This document shows, piece after piece, positions 8,681 through 17,393 of a stretch of 34,097 nucleotides of DNA. A program made the translations under genes and the position numbers. Each line of letters begins with the position of its first letter. Position 1 is the stretch's first letter. The stretch comes from Bacillota bacterium (lineage in GTDB: Bacteria > Bacillota > Clostridia > DSM-8532), in contig JAEYOK010000050.1 in assembly GCA_023411795.1 (NCBI GenBank), forward strand, positions 1 through 34,097, in the 5' to 3' direction. The notes below the pieces were generated by a model that worked only from the letters and a program-made list of their open reading frames with translations, had not been told where the DNA came from and searched no databases.

Positions 8681-9656
8681 TTAAATTGATACCCCAATCT
8701 TCGGTTTCAAAATATCGTCCAGCACATCAGCAGCCATCTCATCCGCCGTCCTTATCGCGTGGGAGTAGATGTTTGCGGTGGTAGAGGTCTGTGCATGGCC
8801 TGCTCTGTAAGACACGGTTCTCAGCGGAACTCCTGCAGCAATCAACAATGTGATGTTCGTATGTCCAAGCGAATGTATAGAAATTTGTGGTAGGTCGATT
8901 TTTTGAGTAAAGTCTTTAAACCAGCCTGTAATACTATCTGGGTGGATAGGATCTCCGTTCCATTGAGTAAAAATTCTATCGGATTTGACTCATCTTTCTC
9001 CGGCTCTTAGCTGATCTTCTTTATGCACTTTTGCATATTCCTTTAACATCTCAAACGCTTGAATCGGCAATTTTATTGTCCTGTCGGAGGTTTCAGTTTT
9101 TGTTTCCTTCGTGAATATCCCTTTACCTGGAAGGTACTGAGATAATCGCCTCACTGTTATTAGGTTGTTGTCAAAGTCTATATCCTTCCACTCAAGAGCG
9201 CACAATTCTCCCCGTCTTAACCCGCTGTAAATAAACAGCTTTATCATGGTTTTATGTAATGGGGTCTCATCCTCAAGGAGTTCCAATAGTTTTATTGCTT
9301 AACCTGGTTATTGGTCTTGATGGTTCAAACTCCACCTCAAAATCAAAGCCGAGCGCTTTGCAGACTTTTTCTGCAGTTTGCCCGGCTACCGGTATACATC
9401 TGAAGATATTATATACTGTATTAATATGAGCCCCGCTTATGCTTGCTATATACTCTTTTGATAACCCCTCATGTTTTAATGCTTCCTTAAACTCTTCTGT
9501 TGCTAGAAATGATGTCCCTCGCCTGTTTAAATCATTTCCAAGCTCCTTGTATAATTCCATCAGGTGATGCGGCTGTAGCTTTCCAAGCTTGATATGGCCT
9601 ATTACCGGAAGTATTCTCTCGAGCATAGCATTGTATCTTGATAGTCTTTCAAGCAA
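8681..9656 (-). pseudogene. Decayed tyrosine recombinase (phage/ICE-type integrase)
   Basis: Pieces of one integrase run 5' to 3' from 9656 to 8681. The first piece has the SAM-like core-binding region (ERILPVIGHIKLGKLQPHHL) with an inserted helix-turn-helix (EGLSKEYIASISGAHINTVY). It has lost its own N-terminus. Near 9295 the frame shifts: LSNKTI is joined to AIKLLELLE, suggesting a deletion of some 40 residues. The catalytic piece keeps SGLRRGE (first Arg) but is stopped by TGA at 8990-8992. Beyond it the frame continues to 8681 with HSLGHT, where the usual HxLRH arginine is Gly, then GHAQTSTTANIYSHA with the tyrosine. With these lesions it cannot be active. Confidence 0.9.
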
Positions 9657-9688
9657 TGAAAAAGAATCATGTTAGTAGTTTTTCAATT

Positions 9689-9714
9689 CTTGATTCATGG
9701 TATAATAAATCAAG
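9689..9714 (+). promoter_or_regulatory. Promoter and candidate operator of the toxin-antitoxin pair
   Basis: A perfect 7-bp inverted repeat, CTTGATT and AATCAAG, flanks a consensus -10 TATAAT (9701-9706). The -35 region is weak. Placement around the -10 box fits autorepression by the antitoxin, as known for vapBC-type operons. Confidence 0.6.
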
Positions 9715-9742
9715 AGATACTTTTACGCAGGAGGTGTAATAA

Positions 9743-9964
9743 ATGCCTGTAACAGTAGTTAAAGCAGAACAATTGAATCTTCCTGAGCAATTTGCAAAGA
9801 AACTTAAAGGGTACAACATTGAATTTGTTGAAACGAGCGAAGGACTATTGCTTAAACCAGTTATGGACCCAATTAAAGAGCTTCGTGGATATATGGAAGG
9901 AAGTAAATTTACAACAGAGGAATTTCAGAAGCAAAAGCAACTAGAAAAGGAGCTTGAGCAATGA
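9743..9964 (+). CDS. Antitoxin, AbrB/VapB-like
   Basis: This 73-residue protein precedes and overlaps a PIN-domain toxin by four bases (ATGA), the standard antitoxin-first layout. The N-terminal half (PVTVVKAEQLNLPEQFAKKL, then VEFVET-like strands) resembles a short swapped-hairpin DNA-binding fold. The C-terminal half (FTTEEFQKQKQLEKELEQ) is helical and charged and would bind the toxin. The ATG has AGGAGG nine bases upstream. It should neutralise the nuclease and repress the operon; the exact antitoxin class is inferred. Confidence 0.85.
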   Translation: MPVTVVKAEQLNLPEQFAKKLKGYNIEFVETSEGLLLKPVMDPIKELRGYMEGSKFTTEEFQKQKQLEKELEQ

Positions 9965-10377
9965 AAGATTCCTATGTCCTTGATGCGTGTGCATTACTAG
10001 CTATGATTAATAATGAACCGGGAGCTGATAAGGTTGAAGCAATTTTGAGAAAAGCTCTTCTTGGAAATATTGAAGTATACATGAATAAGATCAATGTTTA
10101 TGAAGTCTATTACGGAATATACCGTGCTAATGGTCAGGAAATGGCTGAAGAAGTATATAGCTTGATTAAGAAGCAGCCAATTAATATTATTGATTCATTT
10201 AGTGATAATGTCTTTGTGGAGGCTGCCCGATTAAAATCAAAATATAAAATGTCGCTTGCTGACTCTATCGCACTTGGTGAAGCTATTGTTAGAAAAGCCG
10301 AATTGTTATCATCCGATCATCACGAATTTGATGTTGTAGAAAAAGAAGAAGGCATAAAGTTCTATTGGGTTAGGTAA
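9961..10377 (+). CDS. vapC: PIN-domain ribonuclease toxin (VapC family)
   Basis: The 138-residue protein is a PIN-domain endoribonuclease that would cleave RNA and stop growth when its antitoxin is lost. The acidic metal-site residues are visible: Asp8 in YVLDACALLA, Glu48 in INVYEVYYG, Asp101 in MSLADSIALG and Asp119 in LLSSDHHEFD. Length and motif order are normal for the family, so it looks intact. It overlaps the antitoxin gene by ATGA. It sits inside the tRNA-linked island, where such modules often help keep the DNA in place. Confidence 0.92.
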   Translation: MKDSYVLDACALLAMINNEPGADKVEAILRKALLGNIEVYMNKINVYEVYYGIYRANGQEMAEEVYSLIKKQPINIIDSFSDNVFVEAARLKSKYKMSLADSIALGEAIVRKAELLSSDHHEFDVVEKEEGIKFYWVR

Positions 10378-10448
10378 AGCCCCGGAAACTTTTTGTACTT
10401 CGTTGTTAAAATAAAATTATCAATTGTTTGAAAATTGGAGATAATAAA

Positions 10449-10658
10449 ATGATTTTTTCACTCATACTTTTCATGGTGTCTTGGATTGCTTTTATTTATT
10501 TTGCGTCTAAGTGGTTAAAACAACATGCTTTTAAAATACAGCTTGGTGAAGAAACATGGCGAGATCAAATTGATAGCGATTTTTGGAGGTTAATAGCTAG
10601 CTTTGTAATTGCATGCATCTTTACATACATCTTCATGAAGTCATACCGCATTATTTAA
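10449..10658 (+). CDS. Small two-helix membrane protein
   Basis: This 69-residue product is of unknown function. The start is the ATG at 10449 with GGAG eight bases upstream. It has hydrophobic segments at about 2-20 (IFSLILFMVSWIAFIYFA) and 45-63 (LIASFVIACIFTYIFM), separated by a polar loop with acidic residues. It lies 70 bases behind vapC on the same strand; no link to the toxin is evident. Confidence 0.6.
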   Translation: MIFSLILFMVSWIAFIYFASKWLKQHAFKIQLGEETWRDQIDSDFWRLIASFVIACIFTYIFMKSYRII

Positions 10659-10965
10659 TTCACTAAATGCTAACCTATTGTTATCCCTTTCAAGAAACAC
10701 ACTATCAGCACCTGATTGCTCTATATAGCGCTTTACAATTACATCACATAACTTTTCATTCAGTTCAATAGTATGGCAAATCCTATCGGTATGTTCACAT
10801 GCTATAAGTGTTGAGCCGCTGCCACCGAATGGATCAAGAATAATACAGCCAGTCATTGAGCTGTTCAAGATCGGGTATGCAATTAACGGAACTGGCTTCA
10901 TTGTAGGATGCTCACCGTTTTTCTTTGGTTTCGAGCCAATTTGGCATAAAGTGGGTTTATGTCTT
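10641..10965 (-). pseudogene. Fragment of a DNA N-4/N-6 methyltransferase (C-terminal part)
   Basis: Minus-strand frame residues include GEHPTMKPVPL and LDPFGGSGSTLIACEHTDR. These are the typical PxKP segment and the S-adenosylmethionine motif I (DPFxGSG) that end beta-class methyltransferases, followed by IELNEKLCDVIVKRYIEQ. The open frame can be followed upstream to about 10965, where an in-frame TAG stops it. The target-recognition region and the catalytic DPPY/NPPY box are missing. Only about a third of a normal gene remains. Confidence 0.85.
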
Positions 10966-11022
10966 GTCTACGTCACTTTATAGATATGGTATAATTAAAC
11001 AGAATAAAAAGATTTACAGAGG

Positions 11023-11700
11023 ATGATTGTAATATTAGGGATATATTTTAGTGGCACAGGAAATACAAAGCACTGTGTAGAGACTTTCGTAAAACAGTTC
11101 GATGAAAATTGTACGGCCATCTCAATAGAAGATCCCCATATTACCCGGCAAATATCTATGCACGATATGCTGGTTTTTGGATACCCAATTTATTTCAGTA
11201 ACATACCAAAAATTGTGCAAGACTTCATCAACAATAACAAAGCATATTTCGAACATAAACAAGTGTTCATCATCGCTACGATGGCTTTGTTCAGCGGGGA
11301 CGGCTCTGGCTTCGCCGCACGTCTCTTTAAAAAGCACCATGCTAAAGTTATAGGCGGACTACACCTGAAAATGCCAGATTGCATTGGTGATGAAAAACCA
11401 CTCAAAAGAACAACAGAAGTTAATCGTAACCAAATAAAGCATTCCAATCAAAAGATTGCTTTGGCTGTCCGCAACCTGAAAGAAGGTAAACCACCTAAAG
11501 AGGGTTTGAACTTTTTTTGTCATATAGCTGGTTTGCTTGGACAGCGCCTTTGGTTTACAGGAAAACTGCCACATATAAGAAGAAACCTAATGTCAATGGA
11601 AAATGTTGGCTTAGAACCAGTTCTGCACGCCTCCGTCATTTATGTTTCCGACGCCCCTGATACAATCATCTCATATCTAGCGTGGTTAATCAAAGGATGA
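11023..11700 (+). pseudogene. Flavodoxin-domain protein with decayed ferredoxin tail (EFR1-like)
   Basis: Residues 1-170 are a good flavodoxin fold: IYFSGTGNTKHCVE is the FMN phosphate loop, VFGYPIYFSNIPKIVQDFI follows, and IIATMALFSGDGSGFAARLF sits at the second flavin loop. EFR1-type proteins continue into a two-cluster ferredoxin. Here the frame ends early at 225 residues with no cysteine motif. Around 11605-11645 the DNA still resembles a CxxCGxC...CP coding stretch with bases lost and changed, which argues for frameshift decay. The SD-like AGAGG is almost touching the ATG, so the start is uncertain. It could also be a free flavodoxin-like reductase. Confidence 0.65.
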
Positions 11701-11775
11701 TTGTGATATAATAGAGTCCAATGATATGACGGCATCTTGATTTTATATTTATATACAGCCATAGAAGGGGACTTT

Positions 11776-12060
11776 ATGCGTAAATTCAAACTGAAGAAAG
11801 ATTATGACAAGGATGAGCTACCCGGGGGCTTTAATGAGACCTTGGCGAAATTGAAAATCCGCATCAGGAGTGGTGATGGAGATTCGATGAGGGTCTATTA
11901 CGAAGGCTCTATTGGTAAGTTCGTCATAGAAAGGATCCCAAACCCAACCATTCTGGATCTGTTACCTCGGCTGCATCAGGAAAGCAGCCTGACCTACCGG
12001 TTACACCAGGAGGAAATCACTATCGAAAGACTAGACAAAACTTTATCAGATCAGGATTAG
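11776..12060 (+). CDS. Hypothetical small protein
   Basis: This 94-residue, highly charged protein (MRKFKLKKDYDKDELPGGF at the start) has no signal peptide, membrane segment or motif I can name. The ATG at 11776 is preceded by AAGGGGA at four to five bases, which decides the start over an upstream in-frame codon. It lies within the island, about 75 bases behind the flavodoxin remnant on the same strand. Confidence 0.55.
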   Translation: MRKFKLKKDYDKDELPGGFNETLAKLKIRIRSGDGDSMRVYYEGSIGKFVIERIPNPTILDLLPRLHQESSLTYRLHQEEITIERLDKTLSDQD

Positions 12061-12360
12061 TTGTTTAGGATGTGCCAAGTTGTTCCCGCTCATAATAAGA
12101 GTATACTGGAAGGAAATCCTTTATGGAAAAGTATATTGATTACATATACTAATTTGACATAAAAATGGCGCCAATCTTGCCGTCGGCTATTAAATGATGC
12201 TGAGCAGATGAATGACTCATTCACACCCTCAATGTCATAAAGGGACATTTTTTATACCTATCAGGATTGCTGTTCAGTAAATCGATAAGCTTGGGGTCAA
12301 TTCTATTACGCTTTTCACTCCAAGCATCTGCCTCAATAACATTAGCCATAAAATTAGCAG
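12061..12360. other. Intergenic stretch with a possible gene remnant
   Basis: No convincing gene is seen. On the minus strand at 12221-12349, a 42-codon frame (starting MANVIEADAWSEKRNRID) looks protein-like. It has no ribosome binding site and ends abruptly, so it is probably a relic. Nothing else stands out. Confidence 0.4.
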
Positions 12361-12966
12361 TTAGATATCATCATCAAAAACTACTCCAATTTCAGCCTTT
12401 GCAAATCTTGATGTTCCAAGCTCTGTTACTGAAACATAAATTAACTCTCCCATAATATCAGGTAATAATGTTTGGTACTCAATAAAGTAAGTTCCATCAT
12501 CATTCTTTTTTGTTGTAGCTTGCCCATTAATAGGTATCACCACCTGCTTGACATCATGGCCCTGCAAAAAGTAAACAAAGTATTGGCTAAACATTTCATT
12601 CTTCCCATTCTTTATCTGCAATGTGGTTTTAATTTCTTTATCCTCTATGCCTGTTAAAAAAAGCGTGACTTCCAAAGCATCCTCAGATGTTTCTTCCTTT
12701 AATGGTTCATTATTAGTCATCTTTATTTTGTCTTTTAATGCGATTAATTCATTTTCTATGTAGCTAATCTTTAACAAAATATCATTCTGGTTATTTTCTA
12801 TTGGTTGATTTTTTAATTCCATAACTTGATTCTCTAATTCCAATAGTTTTTCTTCTATAACAATTATTTTTTCATGGTTTACATCCTTACTATTTGCTGA
12901 AGTACAACTGGTTAAAAAAATCCCAAGAATAACAAGAATAAAAAGAATGCTTAGTATTTTTTTCAT
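12361..12966 (-). CDS. Lipoprotein with coiled coil
   Basis: The 201-residue product starts at MKKILSILFI (ATG at 12966, GGGAGG nine bases upstream). It has a lipobox, FLTSC, with the lipidated Cys at about residue 22, so it should sit on the outer face of the membrane. Residues 33-80 (EEKLLELENQVMELKNQ and on) form a coiled coil. The C-terminal half (about 100-200) is beta-rich, possibly an Ig-like fold. No family is recognised. It follows an ABC exporter on the same strand after 81 bases and may belong to that unit. Confidence 0.8.
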   Translation of the reverse strand: MKKILSILFILVILGIFLTSCTSANSKDVNHEKIIVIEEKLLELENQVMELKNQPIENNQNDILLKISYIENELIALKDKIKMTNNEPLKEETSEDALEVTLFLTGIEDKEIKTTLQIKNGKNEMFSQYFVYFLQGHDVKQVVIPINGQATTKKNDDGTYFIEYQTLLPDIMGELIYVSVTELGTSRFAKAEIGVVFDDDI

Positions 12967-13047
12967 TATGTATAACCTCCCACCGATTAACATTCTATTA
13001 TCTTCTGCGTATTTCATATATAGTTTTATTACGGACTATTTAATTGC

Positions 13048-14637
13048 TTACGATCTTATTTTAAAAGTATGTGGAACGACACGTAAAACAGTTAAAAAGC
13101 CTCCGAGTGCTAGTAATGCGAGAATCGCTATCGGTAGAAGCAAATTTGTGATGTCGCCACGAATAAACAATATACCATAGGTTAAAAGGCCTTCAACTGT
13201 ATTTACAGCGGTAAAAAGGGGACTCTTTACAGTGCAGTCCGTGGTATAGGGTTGAATAAGGTAATATGCAATCAGATGTATAGTCTCAAACACAAACAAA
13301 ATTATAGCGAATACAATACCAAATACGAGTATAGTGCTTGTGGGCAACCAAGTTCCAGCGGCTATCAGCAAAACGCATACATCTGCTAATGCAAGTCCAA
13401 GTAGGAACAGACCATTGAGCATTAAATAGCGAAAACGCCGAAGAAAGCTCATCCGAATTGTCGCTGCATCATAAAAGCGATGATAAAGAAGTGGCGCATC
13501 CATATTCCGAAAGCATAGTTCTAAAAAACTGTGACCATAGGTCATTCCTATAACAGTTGTTATAACAAAGGAAGAGTAGTGTAGCAGGTTTGAGGTTTGC
13601 AGTCCAAAGATTTTAAAGCGGAAAAGCAACCCACCAGCTAAAGCAAAAATTGTGTTGAATATAATAGTCTGTTTTCTCTGATTACGAAAGGCTTTTGCCA
13701 TCCTGCGTTTGAGAATTTTATCAAAATAGTCCCATGAGCCAAGGTGTATTAAGCTGTTAAATTGAGTAGTATAGACTATTTCATCTTCTTCCTTTAGATT
13801 AATTGCATCTAATTCTCCACCAGATAATGTCCGTACATCAAATACCGGTGTATTCTTGGATGCAAACTCAACAGCGATAGTTTTATAGTCTCGAAAACGA
13901 AATAGCGGTATACAGAAGGCGGCACAGATAGCTAATGCAGCCACTCCAATTCCTGCTAGAATCCAAGGGGACAAGGCTCTGTCCTGAAACTGAATAAAGA
14001 AGCAAGAGCAATATAGCGCAAGCGTGCAGAGTATGGAAAGAGACCAGCGACTTTTCCGATCAGGAAGCTTAGATTTCTTGTTAAATAGCACCAGGTACAC
14101 ATAATTGCTTATAGCGATTGTAGCTAATCGGACACAAACTAAGCAAAACACAAAATATGCGTCCCAAAAGACAAATATCAATGCAGGAGCGATTAATACT
14201 CCATTTTTCCAGAGGATATTAATAATTTTTTGATGATACCAGGCCTCAGGGTCCATCATGAAATGGTTTAAAAACAAAATATCATCACGCGTACTAGTAA
14301 ACAGCTTGCTTTGTTCCATAGCTGGTAGTAAACAGCTGACAGTAACAAAAAAGAAGGTGTACAAAAGCACATTATCTGCTTCCTGACGACCGAACAGCCG
14401 CATCAATAAGCGCGGCATCCAATACATAGCTAATACAGCACCCAAATTACTCACCAGCGTATTCTTGATGAAATCCAAGATAAACCCAAATAGGCTAACA
14501 AGTATTTTTGGCAATGCATAACGATAGATATTTTGGGGAATGAGCAATTTTATAATCGGAAGCTTTGAAAGATAGTACAAAAATGCATTGGTTTGCATGA
14601 TGAAGCGGATACGGACAAAGATGAGTAGATTTCGCAT
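13048..14637 (-). CDS. ABC transporter permease (exporter type)
   Basis: This 529-residue polytopic membrane protein has about ten or more hydrophobic segments. It starts one base after the stop of the ATPase gene (TGATATG), with GAAGGA upstream, so the two are coupled. The topology and a soluble loop of about 110 residues in the middle (about 240-330) resemble two-gene exporters like the YthPQ type. The substrate is unknown. The N-terminus is rich in basic residues (MRNLLIFVRIRFIM). It forms the channel partner of the ATPase at 14639-15331. Confidence 0.82.
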   Translation of the reverse strand: MRNLLIFVRIRFIMQTNAFLYYLSKLPIIKLLIPQNIYRYALPKILVSLFGFILDFIKNTLVSNLGAVLAMYWMPRLLMRLFGRQEADNVLLYTFFFVTVSCLLPAMEQSKLFTSTRDDILFLNHFMMDPEAWYHQKIINILWKNGVLIAPALIFVFWDAYFVFCLVCVRLATIAISNYVYLVLFNKKSKLPDRKSRWSLSILCTLALYCSCFFIQFQDRALSPWILAGIGVAALAICAAFCIPLFRFRDYKTIAVEFASKNTPVFDVRTLSGGELDAINLKEEDEIVYTTQFNSLIHLGSWDYFDKILKRRMAKAFRNQRKQTIIFNTIFALAGGLLFRFKIFGLQTSNLLHYSSFVITTVIGMTYGHSFLELCFRNMDAPLLYHRFYDAATIRMSFLRRFRYLMLNGLFLLGLALADVCVLLIAAGTWLPTSTILVFGIVFAIILFVFETIHLIAYYLIQPYTTDCTVKSPLFTAVNTVEGLLTYGILFIRGDITNLLLPIAILALLALGGFLTVLRVVPHTFKIRS

Positions 14638-14638
14638 A

Positions 14639-15331
14639 TCAGTATCCTTCTTTCAAGGCAGCAATTATTGATGCTTCGAACTTGTCATCATATAGATCTT
14701 CCGAGCTCATTTCGCTTAGCTTGCCATGATGCAATAGCACAATGTTGTCACTGACATCCTTTGCTAATTGCAAAATGTGTGTAGACATGAGGATTATATG
14801 CTCGTTCTTCATTGATATCAACAATTCCTTGATATCGTGCGAAACAAGGATGTCAAATGAGGATAGTGGTTCATCCAATAGGATTACCTTTGGGTTACGA
14901 ATCAAACAGCATAGTAGCTGAAGCTTGTTTTTCATACCATAGGAGTAGGTTTTAATTAGTTTAAAATAATCTTTTTGCTCCATCCGAACCAACTCGAGCC
15001 AATCCTCTACACTTCGCTCTCCTCTCCCATGCAATTTGATAAAGAAATGGATAAACTCATAACCCGTTAGGTATTCCGGCAAAGTAGGTGAGGCAGATAC
15101 CATTCCAACGTCGCAAAAATCCAATGGGTTTTCCTTTACTCCATCTGAGCGCAGGATACTTCCGGATTCATACTTTAAATCGCCATTAATGCAATTGAAA
15201 AGCGTCGTCTTGCCCGCGCCATTTCGACCGAGGATACTGTAGATTTTTCCCTGCTCGAAAGAAATATTGGCGTTTTGTAATACGACTTGCTTTCCGTAGG
15301 ATTTTGACAGGTTTCTAATGAGCAATTTCAT
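14639..15331 (-). CDS. ABC transporter ATP-binding protein
   Basis: This 230-residue ATPase powers the adjacent permease. Walker A is GRNGAGKTTLFN at about 35-46. The signature is an unusual YSYGMKNKLQ in place of LSGGMKQ near 128-137. Walker B is KVILLDEPLSSFD near 148-160, with the D-loop Asp, and the switch histidine lies in LMSTHILQL near 180-188. The ATG at 15331 has GGAG about ten bases upstream. Family type is drug/bacteriocin-exporter-like by architecture; the cargo cannot be told. Confidence 0.92.
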   Translation of the reverse strand: MKLLIRNLSKSYGKQVVLQNANISFEQGKIYSILGRNGAGKTTLFNCINGDLKYESGSILRSDGVKENPLDFCDVGMVSASPTLPEYLTGYEFIHFFIKLHGRGERSVEDWLELVRMEQKDYFKLIKTYSYGMKNKLQLLCCLIRNPKVILLDEPLSSFDILVSHDIKELLISMKNEHIILMSTHILQLAKDVSDNIVLLHHGKLSEMSSEDLYDDKFEASIIAALKEGY

Positions 15332-15480
15332 GCGGATACATCTCCAATTACATGATTTTACGAAGACTAATTTATTCGGAGAGGGGTAACAAAGAATGGT
15401 CCAGTTACTCCATTATTTTCTGCTCAATTCTCTTAATACTAAATAAATTTAATTGAACATATAATAAGATAAAAAAACTA

Positions 15481-15547
15481 AAAAATGTTGGCAAATGTAA
15501 TGACTGCAGCTTGAAATGTAATGAATGCGAAATCAAAAAGAATAATT
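15481..15547. repeat. Arm-like repeat, copy B
   Basis: This is the partner of 8510-8576, about 85% identical. It carries two AAATGTAATGA units 21 bases apart and directly abuts the right attachment copy. That is the place expected for integrase arm-binding sites at the end of an integrated element. Confidence 0.65.
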
Positions 15548-15652
15548 CTCATAGCCAGAAAGTCATGTGGTTCAAATCCCGCCTCCGCAATCGCAGAACA
15601 CTTTGGGTCCACTAAAAAACCGCCTGTTCGTAAGAACATGCGGTTTTACTAT
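15548..15652 (+). repeat. Right attachment-site copy (diverged tRNA 3' half and terminator)
   Basis: The segment repeats 6372-6476: CTCATA from the anticodon loop, then the T arm and acceptor 3' strand (25 identical bases at 15566-15590), then a copy of the terminator hairpin. The CCA is changed (AATCG instead of AACCA) and there is no 5' half, so it is not a tRNA gene. Confidence 0.8.
15616..15647. terminator. Bidirectional terminator in the right attachment copy
   Basis: Arms AAAACCGC.TGTTC and GAACA.GCGGTTTT form a hairpin with T-runs on both strands. It lies 50 bases behind the acyltransferase stop on the minus strand and could end that gene. Confidence 0.7.
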
Positions 15653-15697
15653 TGTGATGACAACAAGGTTCCGATTCACCTGAAACGATTACCTAAT

Positions 15698-16987
15698 TTA
15701 AGACCTCAAACCCATAGGAAGGAGCGCTTTTTTTGCAAGCCTGTAAAGCTCCTCTGTTGCCAAACGTGTTTTTGCAACGATATCGCCGGAGCTTTTGGGG
15801 AAGAGGTAGAACATTTTATCCTGATCGCCGAGACAGATCATATCGCCGATTTCATACCAGTTGTAATCTGCATATAACCCATATGTAGCAATCGGTCGCT
15901 TCCGGAAATCAATTTTTCCATCACATCCAGTCAGGTGAAACCCTTCAGCCGAATGTTTAAGTTTACCGCATCCAACCTTATAGATTTGTTTGAAATCCAC
16001 CATCATGTAAATATCAACGTCTGTGTCTAGATGATATTCTCCATGCTCAATTTCACCTCGGACTTCATTGCGCTCCCATGCATACCAATCCGGAACATGA
16101 TCAAAAGCGGTATCTCCATCCAGTGCAGCAAGGTATCCCAACTCTGTCAACTCATATACTTTGTTACAGGAATTACAGGTCAAATGAATTCCCTTACCGG
16201 TCATTTGTCCTTCCTTGCCGCAGTGGGGGCATTTATAAAGCACACGGTTCAATCCGTCAGCACGGAAGGGTTCGGAAATCCGTATTCCGTTTTCCTGCTG
16301 CCATCGGAAATTGTCAAACGTGAACACATTCTTAAGTATTTTGTTCAATTCTTCAACTGGTTTTTCAGCAATTTCCTCCGGGGAAAGTAGGTATGTAACA
16401 TCTGCACTGACTTTAACCTTCCGGATTTGCAGATTATTATATAAAGGATCCCTTGCAAACGCACCATGGGTAATGATGGATATGACCGGGACCTTAAGAA
16501 GCTTCAGGCACTTACCAAGGCTGTCCGGCAGCGGTGTCTGGGTACCGTCAAAGGAGTAGCTAGCCTCAGGATACATCAAAACGGGGCATTTCAACTCGTG
16601 AAGAGCGTAATGCATGTCTCGTGCCAGCTTTATTTCCGAAACAAATTTCTCCGTCGGAATGCATCCAAGACTTCTGATCAGCCATTCCTGCCCGACAAAG
16701 CCATCCGAGGTGCAGATAATATTGTATGATTTTGGATATAAAATATGTGAAACAATTTTCAGATCAATGAAGCTAGAATGGTTCATCAGAATCAAGAATG
16801 GCTCATCATCAGCCAGTCGCTCCATTCCATGAGATTCCCAGGTAAAGTCGGTTGCTTTTATATCACTTTGCGCAAGAAGCTTTACAAGCGTCTTAAAGAA
16901 AAGGTTTGTTTTCCGGGGTTTGCGGTGTTCTGGTCGTGGAAGGGCAATGACTTCATCATAGCTTTTATTGGCAACCTTTATTTTCAT
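15698..16987 (-). CDS. PlsC-type acyltransferase with C-terminal zinc ribbon
   Basis: The first 240 residues are a 1-acyl-glycerol-3-phosphate acyltransferase-like domain. It carries the catalytic HX4D box, NHSSFID (His70, Asp75), and YPEAS near 139-143 in place of FPEGT. At about 253-277 a zinc ribbon follows (CPHCGKEG ... CNSC). The last 150 residues are Asp/Tyr/Trp-rich and of unknown fold. Plain PlsC enzymes are about 200-250 residues, so the 429-residue fusion is notable. No membrane segment is obvious. AGGAGG lies nine bases before the ATG at 16987. It probably acts on a lipid or another acyl acceptor at the membrane; the substrate is not clear. Confidence 0.85.
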   Translation of the reverse strand: MKIKVANKSYDEVIALPRPEHRKPRKTNLFFKTLVKLLAQSDIKATDFTWESHGMERLADDEPFLILMNHSSFIDLKIVSHILYPKSYNIICTSDGFVGQEWLIRSLGCIPTEKFVSEIKLARDMHYALHELKCPVLMYPEASYSFDGTQTPLPDSLGKCLKLLKVPVISIITHGAFARDPLYNNLQIRKVKVSADVTYLLSPEEIAEKPVEELNKILKNVFTFDNFRWQQENGIRISEPFRADGLNRVLYKCPHCGKEGQMTGKGIHLTCNSCNKVYELTELGYLAALDGDTAFDHVPDWYAWERNEVRGEIEHGEYHLDTDVDIYMMVDFKQIYKVGCGKLKHSAEGFHLTGCDGKIDFRKRPIATYGLYADYNWYEIGDMICLGDQDKMFYLFPKSSGDIVAKTRLATEELYRLAKKALLPMGLRS

Positions 16988-17393
16988 ATATTATGTGCCT
17001 CCTTGGTGAAGCTACATTATTAGTATATTCCGTTTAAACTCTCCTCCACGGATTTAACCACAAATCAAAATTTGTTTTATTATACTAAAATAAAACCCGC
17101 TGAGCAATATCCGACAAGAATATACACGGATCAACCATTTTATACGTCAATTATTACATTAATTAGCCTTAGATATTGGGAAATTGTTAGTATCATTATC
17201 TTTGTATGTTATAATTTTGAATTGACTACTAAAATAGCCATGCATTGATAATAGTCAAATCATAGAGATAACTATATTAGTGACTTGCCTTATTCCCATA
17301 GTACTTACATCATTGAATGGAAAGAATATAGTAGTGACAATAATAACCCTTCTCATCAAGGATAAGATTAATCTTTATCTAAATATATTGGAG
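16988..17393. other. Intergenic stretch between divergent genes
   Basis: This AT-rich region holds the divergent starts of the acyltransferase (minus) and the membrane protein (plus). A TATAAT at 17210-17215 could serve the plus-strand gene, but its best -35 (TTGTTA, 17184-17189) is 20 bases away. No structured RNA is recognised. Confidence 0.4.

Noticed and set aside
12221..12349. 42-codon minus-strand gene (MANVIEADAW...)
   Set aside because: It looks protein-like but has no ribosome binding site and no recognisable family; kept only as a possible relic.
15548..15592. Second tRNA gene
   Set aside because: Only the 3' half is present; no D arm or 5' acceptor strand, and CCA is altered.
15521..15877. 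118-codon plus-strand frame across the right attachment copy
   Set aside because: It runs through the tRNA remnant, the terminator and the 3' end of the acyltransferase on the other strand.
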